Shown here: piece after piece, positions 14,360 through 20,888 of the stretch | Position numbering within the stretch: the stretch's first letter is position 1 | How the letters are laid out: the number at the start of each line of letters is the position of its first letter | Assembly (NCBI GenBank): GCA_035415725.1 | Contig: DAOOGN010000078.1 | Coordinates: forward strand, 1 to 20,888 | Length of the DNA: 20,888 nt | DNA from: DSWT01 sp035415725 | GTDB lineage: Bacteria > Chloroflexota > Anaerolineae > B4-G1 > SLSP01 | Direction: 5' to 3' | Notes under the pieces: model-generated | Told to the model about the DNA's origin: nothing | What the model saw: only the letters and a program-made list of their open reading frames with translations | Databases searched by the model: none | Translations under genes and position numbers: made by a program

Positions 14360-14374
14360 GCCGTCAGGTCTTAG
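13340..14374 (+). CDS. ABC importer permease, DppB/OppB type
   Basis: A 344-residue integral membrane protein, one of two permeases forming the channel of the importer. Hydrophobic helices lie at about 19-40, 116-140, 155-178, 208-230, 268-290 and 308-333. After the first helix comes the usual extracytoplasmic stretch with RYKEEFGLTGSLWDQYIHYM. The ATPase-contacting EAA loop is YLLYAEAKGLKPGKIMIGYALRNAMLP (239-265 region), and the C-terminal end reads LPVIDPRVRT, as DppB proteins do. The frame is open upstream to 13256, but ATG 13340 is preferred because GGGGAGG (13327-13333) sits six bases before it and the family homology begins here. It is separated from the binding-protein gene by 224 bases and from the next permease by ten. 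Its TAG stop overlaps the next gene's ribosome binding site. Confidence 0.93.
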   Translation: MRKLLRKYPILGYYFNKIFTYFITIFGALTITFFMFRLIPTNPIQNWVKSLERQYSVTVEGGDAMISRYKEEFGLTGSLWDQYIHYMYNVIVKGNLGPSFIAFPTPVEDLLIKALPWTVALLSVSIVLSWALGLLIGSMAAWFRDSPISDIITNISIGLSQIPAYLIALFLVLFLGYQWKLLPTRGAFDAQYTIGWNWDFIKSVISHSFLPALAIIVVSLSGWILSTRSLVISNIGEDYLLYAEAKGLKPGKIMIGYALRNAMLPQATGLALTIGSMMSGQLLIESMFVYPGLGQVMSRAIGIFDYNTMMGIIILSVISVMTASLIVDLLLPVIDPRVRTAVRS

Positions 14375-14384
14375 GAGGCATGCG

Positions 14385-15257
14385 ATGCTGAGTTTTCTAC
14401 GGAGTTGTTGGCATACGAGCGGGAAGTTCAAATTCGGGGTCATCATCCTGGCTATCTTTGTATTGATGGCTGTGGCTGCGCCCTTGGTCTACCGGCCTAT
14501 CATTGGTGACCTGAGCCCGTCTCGGCCCGGCGTATTCATGCGCTGGCTGCCGATGACAGCCGAGCATCCTCTGGGCACTGATGGCCACGGGCGCGACCTG
14601 CTCACCGATTATCTGGCCGGCCTGCGAACGACGCTGTACATCGGTTTCCTGGCCGGCATGATTGCTTCGAGCGTGGGTATCCTCGTGGGATTTCTATCGG
14701 CGTACAAAGGAGGTTGGGTCGACGCGGTGCTTCTGACCTTTACCAATATGCTGATCGTGATTCCGCAGTATCCGATTCTGGTGGCAATTGCGATGGTCAC
14801 ACCTGAATTGGGTGTGGCGTCGATGGCGGTCATCCTCGCGTTCTTCAGTTGGGCTTATTCGGCGCGGACGATTCGCGCGCAGGTGATGACGATGAAAGAG
14901 CGCCCCTACGTCGAGTTGGCGAGGGTTTCAGGCCAGAACGACTGGGCGATCATCTTTACCGAGATTTTGCCCAATCTCACGCCGTACCTGCTGATGGGCT
15001 TCGCCTTCAGCGTGGTCGGTGCCATGGTAGCGGAGGTCGGCATCGAGGCATTGGGGCTGGGGCCATCGAACATTATTACGCTGGGATTGATGATCAACTT
15101 TGCCAACGGGTGGGGTGTATACAGCATGAAGCGGCTGGAGATTTTGCTAATCCCTGTAGGCGCCCTGGTATTGATCTTTATGGCGATTACTATGATCAAC
15201 CGGGGCATGGAAGAGTACCTCAACCCACGGTTGCAAAAAGTGACCACGGAGAAGTGA
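14385..15257 (+). CDS. ABC importer permease, DppC/OppC type
   Basis: A 290-residue membrane protein, partner of the DppB-type permease. It has an N-terminal cytoplasmic tail and first helix (about 17-37). The family motif HPLGTDGHGRDLLT (61-74) follows, then helices at about 86-106, 115-138, 145-160, 200-222 and 250-270. The EAA loop is YVELARVSGQNDWAIIFTEILPN (175-197). The C-terminus, INRGMEEYLNPRL, matches the DppC ending (typically D.LRD.LDPR). The start has AGGAGG six bases upstream, overlapping the previous stop codon. The stop codon is followed after two bases by the ATG of the first ATPase, so translation is probably coupled. Substrate specificity is set by the binding protein, not readable here. 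Confidence 0.93.
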   Translation: MLSFLRSCWHTSGKFKFGVIILAIFVLMAVAAPLVYRPIIGDLSPSRPGVFMRWLPMTAEHPLGTDGHGRDLLTDYLAGLRTTLYIGFLAGMIASSVGILVGFLSAYKGGWVDAVLLTFTNMLIVIPQYPILVAIAMVTPELGVASMAVILAFFSWAYSARTIRAQVMTMKERPYVELARVSGQNDWAIIFTEILPNLTPYLLMGFAFSVVGAMVAEVGIEALGLGPSNIITLGLMINFANGWGVYSMKRLEILLIPVGALVLIFMAITMINRGMEEYLNPRLQKVTTEK

Positions 15258-15259
15258 TC

Positions 15260-16309
15260 ATGAGTGCACAAGTAATGACACGGACAAACGTACAAACGCT
15301 GATGGAGATCAAGGATCTGCGCATTTGGTATCGGACCACACGCGGGAATGCCAAAGCCGTGGATGGCGTGGATTTGACCATCCAACGCAACGAGATTTTT
15401 GGGTTAGCCGGTGAGTCAGGGTGTGGCAAGACAACGTTGGCTCGAGGCATCTTAGGTTTGACTAAACTGCCGGGTTATATCGAAAGCGGCGAAGCCATCT
15501 ATTATCAGTGTGTCTCTGATTCGAGTTCGGTAGGGAGTGATCTGTTGACCATGCCTCCCTCTGAATTGCGCCAGATGCGTTGGCGGCACATTGCTTACAT
15601 ACCCCAGGGAGCGATGAACGTGTTGAGTCCTGTGACGCGGATCGAAAAGCAAATCCTGGATGCGATCTATGAGCACAGTGACATGTCTAAGGAACAGGCC
15701 CGCGCCCGAATGTTTGAGTGTTTGGAGATGGTAGGGCTGGAGCCCACCGTCGCGCGCATGTACCCGCACGAGCTGAGTGGCGGGATGAAGCAGCGCGTGA
15801 CGATCGCCGCTGCTATCTCCCTGAAGCCCGGGCTTATTATTGCCGATGAACCTACGACGGCGTTGGATGTCAATGTCCAGCAGGTCATTCTGCAAGAGCT
15901 GAAGGAAATCGCTAAGGGCCTGGGGCTGACGCTCATCTATGTAACCCACGACATGGCAGTGCACGCGGAGATAGCAGACCGGCTGGGAATCATGTACTCG
16001 GGGTTGATTGTTGAAATGGCACCGGTTATTGACACCTTCAAGTCGCCACTGCACCCCTATACTCAGGGGCTCATTTCTTCCATTCCTGTTATCGGCGGGG
16101 ACCGTTCGCGTATGACAGGAATCCCCGGCAATGCTCCCAGTCCATTGGACTGGCCGTCGGGTTGCCGGTTCCACCCACGCTGTCCCAGGGCGATGGAGAT
16201 CTGCCGTGAGAAGCAACCTCCAATGCTTGAAGTAGCTCCCGGACGATGTGTGGCTTGTCATCTATATCCTACTCCCCTGTCTGGTGCGGCGCCTGCTTTG
16301 AGGAGCTGA
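15260..16309 (+). CDS. ABC importer ATP-binding protein, DppD/OppD type
   Basis: A 349-residue cytoplasmic ATPase that powers the importer. It shows Walker A GESGCGKT (51-58), a Q-loop (YIPQGAMN, Q116), signature LSGGMKQRV (172-180), Walker B LIIADEPTTALD (192-203) and the switch His in THDM (H230). The C-terminal oligopeptide-transporter extension contains GCRFHPRCPRAMEICREKQPP (301-321), with conserved cysteines at 302, 308, 315, 330 and 333. In related ATPases such Cys clusters can hold an iron-sulfur centre. An open frame runs upstream through the permease gene in a shifted register. ATG 15260, two bases after the permease stop with GGAG eight bases before it, is the evident start. It forms a heterodimer with the next gene product. 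Confidence 0.94.
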   Translation: MSAQVMTRTNVQTLMEIKDLRIWYRTTRGNAKAVDGVDLTIQRNEIFGLAGESGCGKTTLARGILGLTKLPGYIESGEAIYYQCVSDSSSVGSDLLTMPPSELRQMRWRHIAYIPQGAMNVLSPVTRIEKQILDAIYEHSDMSKEQARARMFECLEMVGLEPTVARMYPHELSGGMKQRVTIAAAISLKPGLIIADEPTTALDVNVQQVILQELKEIAKGLGLTLIYVTHDMAVHAEIADRLGIMYSGLIVEMAPVIDTFKSPLHPYTQGLISSIPVIGGDRSRMTGIPGNAPSPLDWPSGCRFHPRCPRAMEICREKQPPMLEVAPGRCVACHLYPTPLSGAAPALRS

Positions 16310-16314
16310 AAAAC

Positions 16315-17340
16315 ATGACCAATCTAAATGACAACCCAGTGGTTCTCGATGTTCGCAATGTGTCGAAGATCTTCAATATCCCCACGCCGGGCTTTGAACG
16401 CGAGTATATCGCGGCCGTGGACCAGGTCTCACTTGCTCTGTATGAGAAGCCGGCTCGGATTGTGTCGCTGGTCGGTGAGAGCGGCAGTGGTAAGACGACG
16501 TTGGCCCGGATCATGTTAGGGCTGACGCCGCTAACCCACGGTGAGATGCTGTACCGTGGCAAGCATATAGCGAAATTGACGAAGAGTGAATGGTGGGATT
16601 TTCGCCGCAATGTGCAGCCGATCTTCCAGGATCCCTTTGGGATTTACAATCCCTTCTATCGTGTCGATCGGGCGCTGGATATGACGATCAAGAACTTTCA
16701 CTTGGCTTCTTCGCCAGAAGAAGTGATGGCACTCAAGGCGGAAGCCCTGCGCGCCGTAGATTTGCGCCCTGACGACGTCATCGGACGGTACCCCCACCAG
16801 CTCAGTGGCGGTCAGTGCCAGCGGGTCATGTTGGCGCGCACTCTTTTGCTGCGACCCAAAATCATTATCGCGGACGAGCCGGTCTCGATGATTGATGTGG
16901 CCGTTCGGATGCTCTTCTTGAATATCCTACTGGATTTCCGGGATAAGTACGACATTTCCTCGCTGATGATCACCCACGACCTGGCGACGGCTTATTATAT
17001 GGGCGGCCCAATGTTGGTGCTGTGTTTTGGGCGTATCGTTGAATCAGGGGATATCGAGCAACTGCTGGATAAACCCTCACATCCCTACACCCGGCAACTT
17101 CTGGCGGCCATCCCTTTCCCCGATCCCGCACGGCGTTGGGAGGGCCGAGCGAATGTGAAGATCACTGATCGTCCATTGACTCACGAGGGCAACAAGTGCG
17201 TCTACGTGGCGCGCTGCCCGCAAGCGATGGATATCTGTTCAAAACAGCGTCCGCCGGATTATCTGGTGGAGGAGGGGCATTACGTCGCCTGTTTTTTGCA
17301 CCGTGATAAACCTGTCATAGACTCAACGCAGAAGGCGTGA
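16315..17340 (+). CDS. ABC importer ATP-binding protein, DppF/OppF type
   Basis: A 341-residue second ATPase of the importer. Walker A is GESGSGKT (54-61), the Q-loop FQDPFGIYNPFY (Q105), the signature LSGGQCQRV (163-171), Walker B IIIADEPVSMID (183-194) and the switch THDL (H221). A C-terminal extension holds Cys residues (CVYVARCPQAMDIC). The D-loop reads SMID where SALD is usual; this is a conservative variant probably typical of its subgroup. ATG 16315 is preferred over upstream in-frame starts inside the previous gene. It follows GAGGAG with nine bases of spacing, five bases after the previous stop. It is the last importer gene, followed by a terminator-like hairpin before the oxidoreductase genes. 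Confidence 0.94.
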   Translation: MTNLNDNPVVLDVRNVSKIFNIPTPGFEREYIAAVDQVSLALYEKPARIVSLVGESGSGKTTLARIMLGLTPLTHGEMLYRGKHIAKLTKSEWWDFRRNVQPIFQDPFGIYNPFYRVDRALDMTIKNFHLASSPEEVMALKAEALRAVDLRPDDVIGRYPHQLSGGQCQRVMLARTLLLRPKIIIADEPVSMIDVAVRMLFLNILLDFRDKYDISSLMITHDLATAYYMGGPMLVLCFGRIVESGDIEQLLDKPSHPYTRQLLAAIPFPDPARRWEGRANVKITDRPLTHEGNKCVYVARCPQAMDICSKQRPPDYLVEEGHYVACFLHRDKPVIDSTQKA

Positions 17341-17368
17341 CAGATTTGTTTCTGGATTTTGGTTAGTT

Positions 17369-17411
17369 GCCTACAAAGACCGAAATTTGTGGGCTTATTT
17401 ATGATTTTATC
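17369..17411 (+). terminator. Probable terminator or attenuator after the importer genes
   Basis: GCCTACAAA (17369-17377) pairs with TTTGTGGGC (17386-17394) using one G-T pair, with an eight-base loop. T-rich DNA follows (TTATTTATGATTTTAT). It lies between the second ATPase gene and the first oxidoreductase. Partial read-through is likely if all genes are one operon. Confidence 0.5.
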
Positions 17412-17434
17412 GAGAAAAGGAGATACACTGAGTT

Positions 17435-18484
17435 ATGAAACCGCTGAAAATGGGCTTGATTGGGACCGGAGGTATTGCGCAGGTCCACATGAGGGCACTG
17501 GCGAAGACCCAAGACATCGAGGTCGTTGCCGTGTGCGACATTGTTGAGGAAAAAGCCATCAGGACGGCTCAGGAGTTCGGAGTTCCGAATGTGTTCGTGG
17601 ATTATCACGATCTCCTCGCCATGGATGAGATTGAGGCCGTCAATATCTGCACCTGGAACCAGGCGCACCGCGCTCCGGCGGTGGATGCGCTGCACGCCGG
17701 CAAGCACGTCCTTTGTGAGAAGCCGATGGCGGCCACGCTTGAGGATGCGACGGCGATGACGAAGGCAGTGCACGAGACCGGTCTGGTCTTTATGGTCGGT
17801 GTGCAGCCACGTTTCGGTTTCGCGCGGAAGACGGCGAAGGCCATCGTGGATTCTGGCGCACTCGGCGACATCTACTACGCGGAGGCCGTGGCCTGCCGCC
17901 GTTGTGGCATTCCGGGCGGCAGCTTCATCAAGGCCGCAACCGCCGGCATCGGCACAGTAGCCGACATCGGCGTCTATGCGTTGGACGAGGTATTGCATTT
18001 GATGGGACACCCCAAACCCGTCGCTGTTTCTGGCATCGCTAACAACATCCTGGGTAAAACGCATAAGCCCGTTGAGGGTTCCTGGTATTGGGTGCCGGAA
18101 GATCTGGAGGTGGAGGATTTCGGTGTTGCTACCGTGCGCTTCGAGAACGGCGCCCTGATGGTTTTCAAGACCGCGTGGATTATGCACATGGATTCCCTGG
18201 GAAGCAACCTGCTCCTTGGCACCAAGGCGGGGATGAAAATGGATCCATTGACCATCTTCACCCATGACTACAATCGCCTTGTCGACATCAAGCCGCTGCC
18301 GGGTGATGCCAGAGATGGCGATCTCTTCCTGGCGAAGAATATGGCTTTTGCGGAGGCCATCTGGAATGGTACCCCCTCTCCGGTGCCTGCGGATGAGATG
18401 CTGATCACGAATGTCATCATCCAGGGCCTGATCGACTCGGCTGCCTGCGGTCACGAAGTCAAAGTGAGTGTCCCAGCCGTTTGA
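17435..18484 (+). CDS. Gfo/Idh/MocA-family oxidoreductase, first of three
   Basis: A 349-residue NAD(P)-dependent dehydrogenase-like protein. The N-terminal Rossmann fold has GLIGTGGIAQ (7-16) and the family motif CEKPMA (EKP at 95-97, catalytic Lys96). The C-terminal alpha/beta domain begins near 125. The usual catalytic D-x-G-x-H motif reads D177-I-G-V-Y181, with Tyr in place of His. Tyr at this place is known from glucose-fructose oxidoreductase and dimeric dihydrodiol dehydrogenase, so it need not be inactive. A cysteine-containing ACRRCGIPGG loop (153-162) is shared in part with the third protein (LRRRGIPKWG). Substrates of the family are sugars, inositols and related polyols; this one is unknown. 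The ribosome site AAAAGGAG is about 12 bases from the ATG, rather long, so translation may be moderate. Confidence 0.92.
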   Translation: MKPLKMGLIGTGGIAQVHMRALAKTQDIEVVAVCDIVEEKAIRTAQEFGVPNVFVDYHDLLAMDEIEAVNICTWNQAHRAPAVDALHAGKHVLCEKPMAATLEDATAMTKAVHETGLVFMVGVQPRFGFARKTAKAIVDSGALGDIYYAEAVACRRCGIPGGSFIKAATAGIGTVADIGVYALDEVLHLMGHPKPVAVSGIANNILGKTHKPVEGSWYWVPEDLEVEDFGVATVRFENGALMVFKTAWIMHMDSLGSNLLLGTKAGMKMDPLTIFTHDYNRLVDIKPLPGDARDGDLFLAKNMAFAEAIWNGTPSPVPADEMLITNVIIQGLIDSAACGHEVKVSVPAV

Positions 18485-18535
18485 GGCTAAGACACGTAAT
18501 CTCTCAATTTAACTTTAGAATCAAAGGAGTTTGCC

Positions 18536-19534
18536 ATGTTACGTATTGCTATGCTTAGTTTTGCTCATGTTCATGCTAATGGCTATGCTCAGGCTGTGGT
18601 TGATCATCCTGAGGCCGAGATCGCCGCGATCTGGGAAGACGATGAGGGGCGGGGGAAAGCCGCGACCGAACGTTTCGGAGTTCCCTATGAAACGGACCTG
18701 GAGAAGGTTGTCAGCCGCGACGATATCGATGCAGTTGTCATCAATGCCTACACCAGCCAGCACCCCTGGCTGATGAAAACCGCACTCAAATACGGCAAGC
18801 ACATTTTCACCGAGAAGGCACTGTGCATCAGCACCAGGGATGCAGATGAGATTGTCGAACTGGTCAACAGGAGTGGCATCAAGTTCATGATTTCGCTGCC
18901 CAGCCGCACGCGGCCCGAAACGCTGTTTATGAAAGAAGTGCTCGACAAGGGCTGGCTCGGCAAGATTACGCTCATGCGGGCGCGCGTCGCCCACATGGCC
19001 TCGCTCGATCACTGGTTCCACGACGGCAGTGCCTGGTTCGCCGATGCAAAGCTGGCGGGCGGCGGCGCCCTCTTTGACCTGGGCTGCCACACGGTAGATG
19101 TGATGCGCTGGTTCATGGGCAAGCCCAGGAACGTCGTCGCCAAAATCCAGCAATTCTCCGATGCCTACCCCATTGACGATAACTCCGCGATTGTCGTCGA
19201 GTTCGAGAATGGCGCGCTCGGTATCCTTGACACCGCCTGGGTGCATCGCTCCGGCCCGAATCCGATGGAGATTTACGGCACCGACGGTTTCATCGGACGT
19301 GATCCCTACGGCGGCCTGATGCTGACCAGCACGCAATTGCAGCCGGAGGGTATCGCTGGCTATATCCGACCTACTCAACTGCCGGATGCACAGCCTATGC
19401 CGATGGATCAGTGGATCAGCGCCATCTTGCATGACACGCCGATGACGATCACCGTTGAAGATGGCCGCAACTTGACCGAGATGCTTGAGCGCTCGTATCA
19501 GGCAGCGCGCGAGGAACGCGAAGTCAAATTCTAA
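18536..19534 (+). CDS. Gfo/Idh/MocA-family oxidoreductase, second (atypical cofactor motif)
   Basis: A 332-residue member of the same superfamily but with a divergent N-terminus. The usual glycine-rich loop is replaced by AMLSFAHVHANGY (5-17), and EKP is replaced by TEKAL (Lys94 kept). The C-terminal domain retains GGGALFDLGCHTVDVMRW (175-192), with the conserved Asp181 and His185, and the closing DGRNLTEMLERSYQAARE helix. The SFAHVHA pattern looks like a coherent subfamily feature, not a mutation, because the rest of the fold is intact. It may bind its dinucleotide differently. The start is supported by AAAGGAG ahead of the ATG; the gap to the previous gene is 51 bases. It probably acts in the same pathway as its two neighbours. 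Confidence 0.9.
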   Translation: MLRIAMLSFAHVHANGYAQAVVDHPEAEIAAIWEDDEGRGKAATERFGVPYETDLEKVVSRDDIDAVVINAYTSQHPWLMKTALKYGKHIFTEKALCISTRDADEIVELVNRSGIKFMISLPSRTRPETLFMKEVLDKGWLGKITLMRARVAHMASLDHWFHDGSAWFADAKLAGGGALFDLGCHTVDVMRWFMGKPRNVVAKIQQFSDAYPIDDNSAIVVEFENGALGILDTAWVHRSGPNPMEIYGTDGFIGRDPYGGLMLTSTQLQPEGIAGYIRPTQLPDAQPMPMDQWISAILHDTPMTITVEDGRNLTEMLERSYQAAREEREVKF

Positions 19535-19550
19535 TAACTATCGGAGCGTG

Positions 19551-19603
19551 TATAATAGAGAGCACGAGCCTGCATGACCCGCTGCCGGAACGGGCAAAGG
19601 CTC
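19551..19603 (+). promoter_or_regulatory. TATAAT box and structured leader before the third oxidoreductase
   Basis: A perfect TATAAT (19551-19556) preceded by TG lies in the 116-base gap; no good -35 is seen. Just downstream, GAGCCT (19566-19571) pairs with AGGCTC (19598-19603), and inside it CCCG (19578-19581) pairs with CGGG (19591-19594). An internal promoter with a structured 5' leader is likely. It does not match a riboswitch class that I recognise. Confidence 0.4.
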
Positions 19604-19650
19604 AGGAGTTCATCTTGAAAACAGGGAGTTCAAAATATCAGGAGGCTATA

Positions 19651-20754
19651 ATGAGTAAAAAGTTTCGAGTTGCGATTATCGGTACAGGAATGATCGGGAG
19701 CACAGCGCACGCGCCGGCGTGGGCCGCCCTGCCGGACGATGTAGAGCTGGTCGCCACGGCTGACATTCGGCCGGAACGGGCGAAGAACGTCGCGGCTGGA
19801 TTTGGTATACCTGCGCACTACGGCGATTGGCAGAAGATGTTGGATGAGGTCAAGCCCGACATTGTCTCCGTCTGCACGCCCAACTGCTACCACAAAGCGC
19901 CCACGATTGCCGCGTTGAAAGCCGGGGCGCACGTCTGCTGCGAGAAGCCCATTGCGCCCGGTTATGCGGATGCCAAAGAGATGTTCGATGTTGCCGAGTC
20001 TGTAGGGCGGGAATTGTTTATCACGCAGACGTCCCGCTTCACCTCCCTGGCCGACGCTGCCAAGAAATACGTCGAAGAGGGTATGCTCGGCGACATCTAT
20101 TACGCTGAGACCGGTATGCTCCGTCGTCGTGGCATCCCCAAGTGGGGTGTCTTCCACATCAAGGAACACAACGCCGGTGGCCCTGTCTACGACTTGGGCG
20201 TTCACGACCTCGATCTGTTTATGTGGGTTATGGGTGATCCCACGCCTGTGGCGGTGAGCGGGCAGACAGTCTTGAAGTTCGGCAACAAGGACGAGCAGTT
20301 GGCGACGTCGCTCTTCGATAGCGGTGCGTATGCCGGATTGCTGTATACGCCGGATCCGTATGACTACCGTCAGTTTGACGTGGAGGATTTCGCCTCCGGT
20401 TACATCCGCTTTGCTAATGGGGCTGTGCTTGTACTGCGCACCTCTTGGGCGGCTAACATTCAGCAGGCTGCGGGCAGTTCCTTTATGCTGGGAACGAAGG
20501 GTGGTCTCAACTTCAAGCCCTCTCTGACCTATGTTGCCAACCAGGTGGGGTACATGGTGGAAACCTCCCCGAACCTGCCTGGGGACCGCGATGTGGGTTT
20601 TGCCGGGCACTTCCGCCACCACGCACACGTCATCCGCGTGCTGCGCGGTGAAGAAGAGAAGATTGTCAAGCGTCACCAGGTGCTCAACGTCATCAAGACG
20701 CTGGACGCGCTTTATGCCTCTTCTGAGTCAGGGAAGGAAGTTCGGCTTGACTGA
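19651..20754 (+). CDS. Gfo/Idh/MocA-family oxidoreductase, third of three
   Basis: A 367-residue NAD(P)-dependent dehydrogenase-like protein with all canonical motifs. These are the Rossmann loop IIGTGMIGS (9-17), CCEKPIAP (EKP 98-100, Lys99), and DLGVHDLD with Asp181 and His185. It resembles the first protein of the cluster in layout (GDIYYAETGMLRRRGIPKWG, LGTKGGLNFKP) and probably arose from it by duplication, but it keeps His at the catalytic place. An extra segment near 215-245 (DSGAYAGLLYTPDPYDYRQFD) is absent from the second protein. A further upstream in-frame ATG at 19615 exists, but ATG 19651 is preferred because AGGAGG lies five bases ahead and the fold begins there. The likely role is oxidation or reduction of a ring hydroxyl of a sugar or polyol. 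Confidence 0.93.
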   Translation: MSKKFRVAIIGTGMIGSTAHAPAWAALPDDVELVATADIRPERAKNVAAGFGIPAHYGDWQKMLDEVKPDIVSVCTPNCYHKAPTIAALKAGAHVCCEKPIAPGYADAKEMFDVAESVGRELFITQTSRFTSLADAAKKYVEEGMLGDIYYAETGMLRRRGIPKWGVFHIKEHNAGGPVYDLGVHDLDLFMWVMGDPTPVAVSGQTVLKFGNKDEQLATSLFDSGAYAGLLYTPDPYDYRQFDVEDFASGYIRFANGAVLVLRTSWAANIQQAAGSSFMLGTKGGLNFKPSLTYVANQVGYMVETSPNLPGDRDVGFAGHFRHHAHVIRVLRGEEEKIVKRHQVLNVIKTLDALYASSESGKEVRLD

Positions 20755-20792
20755 GACGCCATAGTGACCTGATGGTTGGATGTTAGACCAGT

Positions 20793-20824
20793 GTTTTCGC
20801 GGGCGGTCCACCGCCCGCGAAAAC
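20793..20824. repeat. Perfect 15-bp palindrome after the last oxidoreductase
   Basis: GTTTTCGCGGGCGGT (20793-20807) and ACCGCCCGCGAAAAC (20810-20824) are exact reverse complements separated by two bases. It begins 38 bases after the stop codon, a position typical of terminators. However, the T-run is in the 5' arm and the A-run in the 3' arm, with no T-tract after the stem. It is probably an mRNA 3'-end hairpin or a REP-like repeat. Confidence 0.65.
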
Positions 20825-20839
20825 GCTACCTCTTGTTGA

Positions 20840-20888
20840 GTCTCATAAAGTCGTACCGGTAGCACTTTAACAAAGTCTCGTAAAGTCG
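20840..20888. repeat. Direct repeat at the right edge
   Basis: GTCTCATAAAGTCG (20840-20853) recurs as GTCTCGTAAAGTCG (20875-20888) with one mismatch and a 35-base period. The second copy touches the window end, so more copies may follow outside. Confidence 0.45.

Noticed and set aside
19557..19650. Known riboswitch upstream of the third oxidoreductase
   Set aside because: The nested stem lacks conserved cores of cobalamin, SAM, TPP, glycine or glmS classes that I can recognise. Kept only as a structured leader.
20840..20888. CRISPR array beginning at the right edge
   Set aside because: Only two 14-base units are visible, shorter than CRISPR repeats, with a spacer of 21 bases and no cas gene in the window.

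Overview
The window looks like chromosomal DNA of a Chloroflexota-type bacterium (Anaerolineae/Caldilineae-like). This is inferred from the Thr/Pro 'PTPTPKP'-type linkers in a lipoprotein and a coiled-coil protein, moderately high GC, strong AGGAGG-type ribosome binding sites, and Gram-positive-style gene families mixed with trehalose synthase and a family-5 ABC importer. No phage, insertion sequence, CRISPR, rRNA or tRNA was seen. All identities come from reading motifs, not from searches.

Left part (1-9690): a mixed set of housekeeping and accessory genes. On the + strand there is a small Cys-rich protein overlapping a PHP-type (CehA/McbA-like) metallohydrolase. This runs convergently into a SIMPL-domain protein on the - strand. 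The SIMPL gene diverges from a PL22 (oligogalacturonate lyase)-like beta-propeller gene across a region holding two GTTCGAAC palindromes. Next is a - strand operon of two membrane coiled-coil proteins, the first with a cytoplasmic helix-hairpin-helix domain. A malic enzyme and a trehalose synthase (TreS) follow on the + strand. This 9.6 kb block is bracketed by a 60-bp inverted repeat pair (1-60 and 9628-9687, about 90% identical), with a decayed third copy to the right.

Right part (9783-20754): one co-oriented + strand locus. It begins after a good intrinsic terminator, with a consensus TTGACA-N17-TATACT promoter. It encodes a GntR/LacI-hybrid regulator, a complete Opp/Dpp-type ABC importer (lipoprotein binding protein, two permeases, two ATPases) and three different Gfo/Idh/MocA-family oxidoreductases. 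The regulator promoter carries four tandem 8-bp operator-like repeats. A strong stem-loop separates the binding-protein gene from the permeases, as expected for differential expression. The likely logic is uptake of a sugar-like or polyol-like solute (glycoside, inositol or uronate class) controlled by the regulator, followed by stepwise oxidation or reduction by the three dehydrogenases. The substrate cannot be read from sequence. The three oxidoreductases differ at their signature positions (Tyr for His in the first; no GxGxxG and EKA for EKP in the second), so they probably do different chemistry.

The best candidates for something undescribed are this regulator-importer-triple-oxidoreductase cluster, the HhH/coiled-coil membrane pair, and the large inverted-repeat pair.
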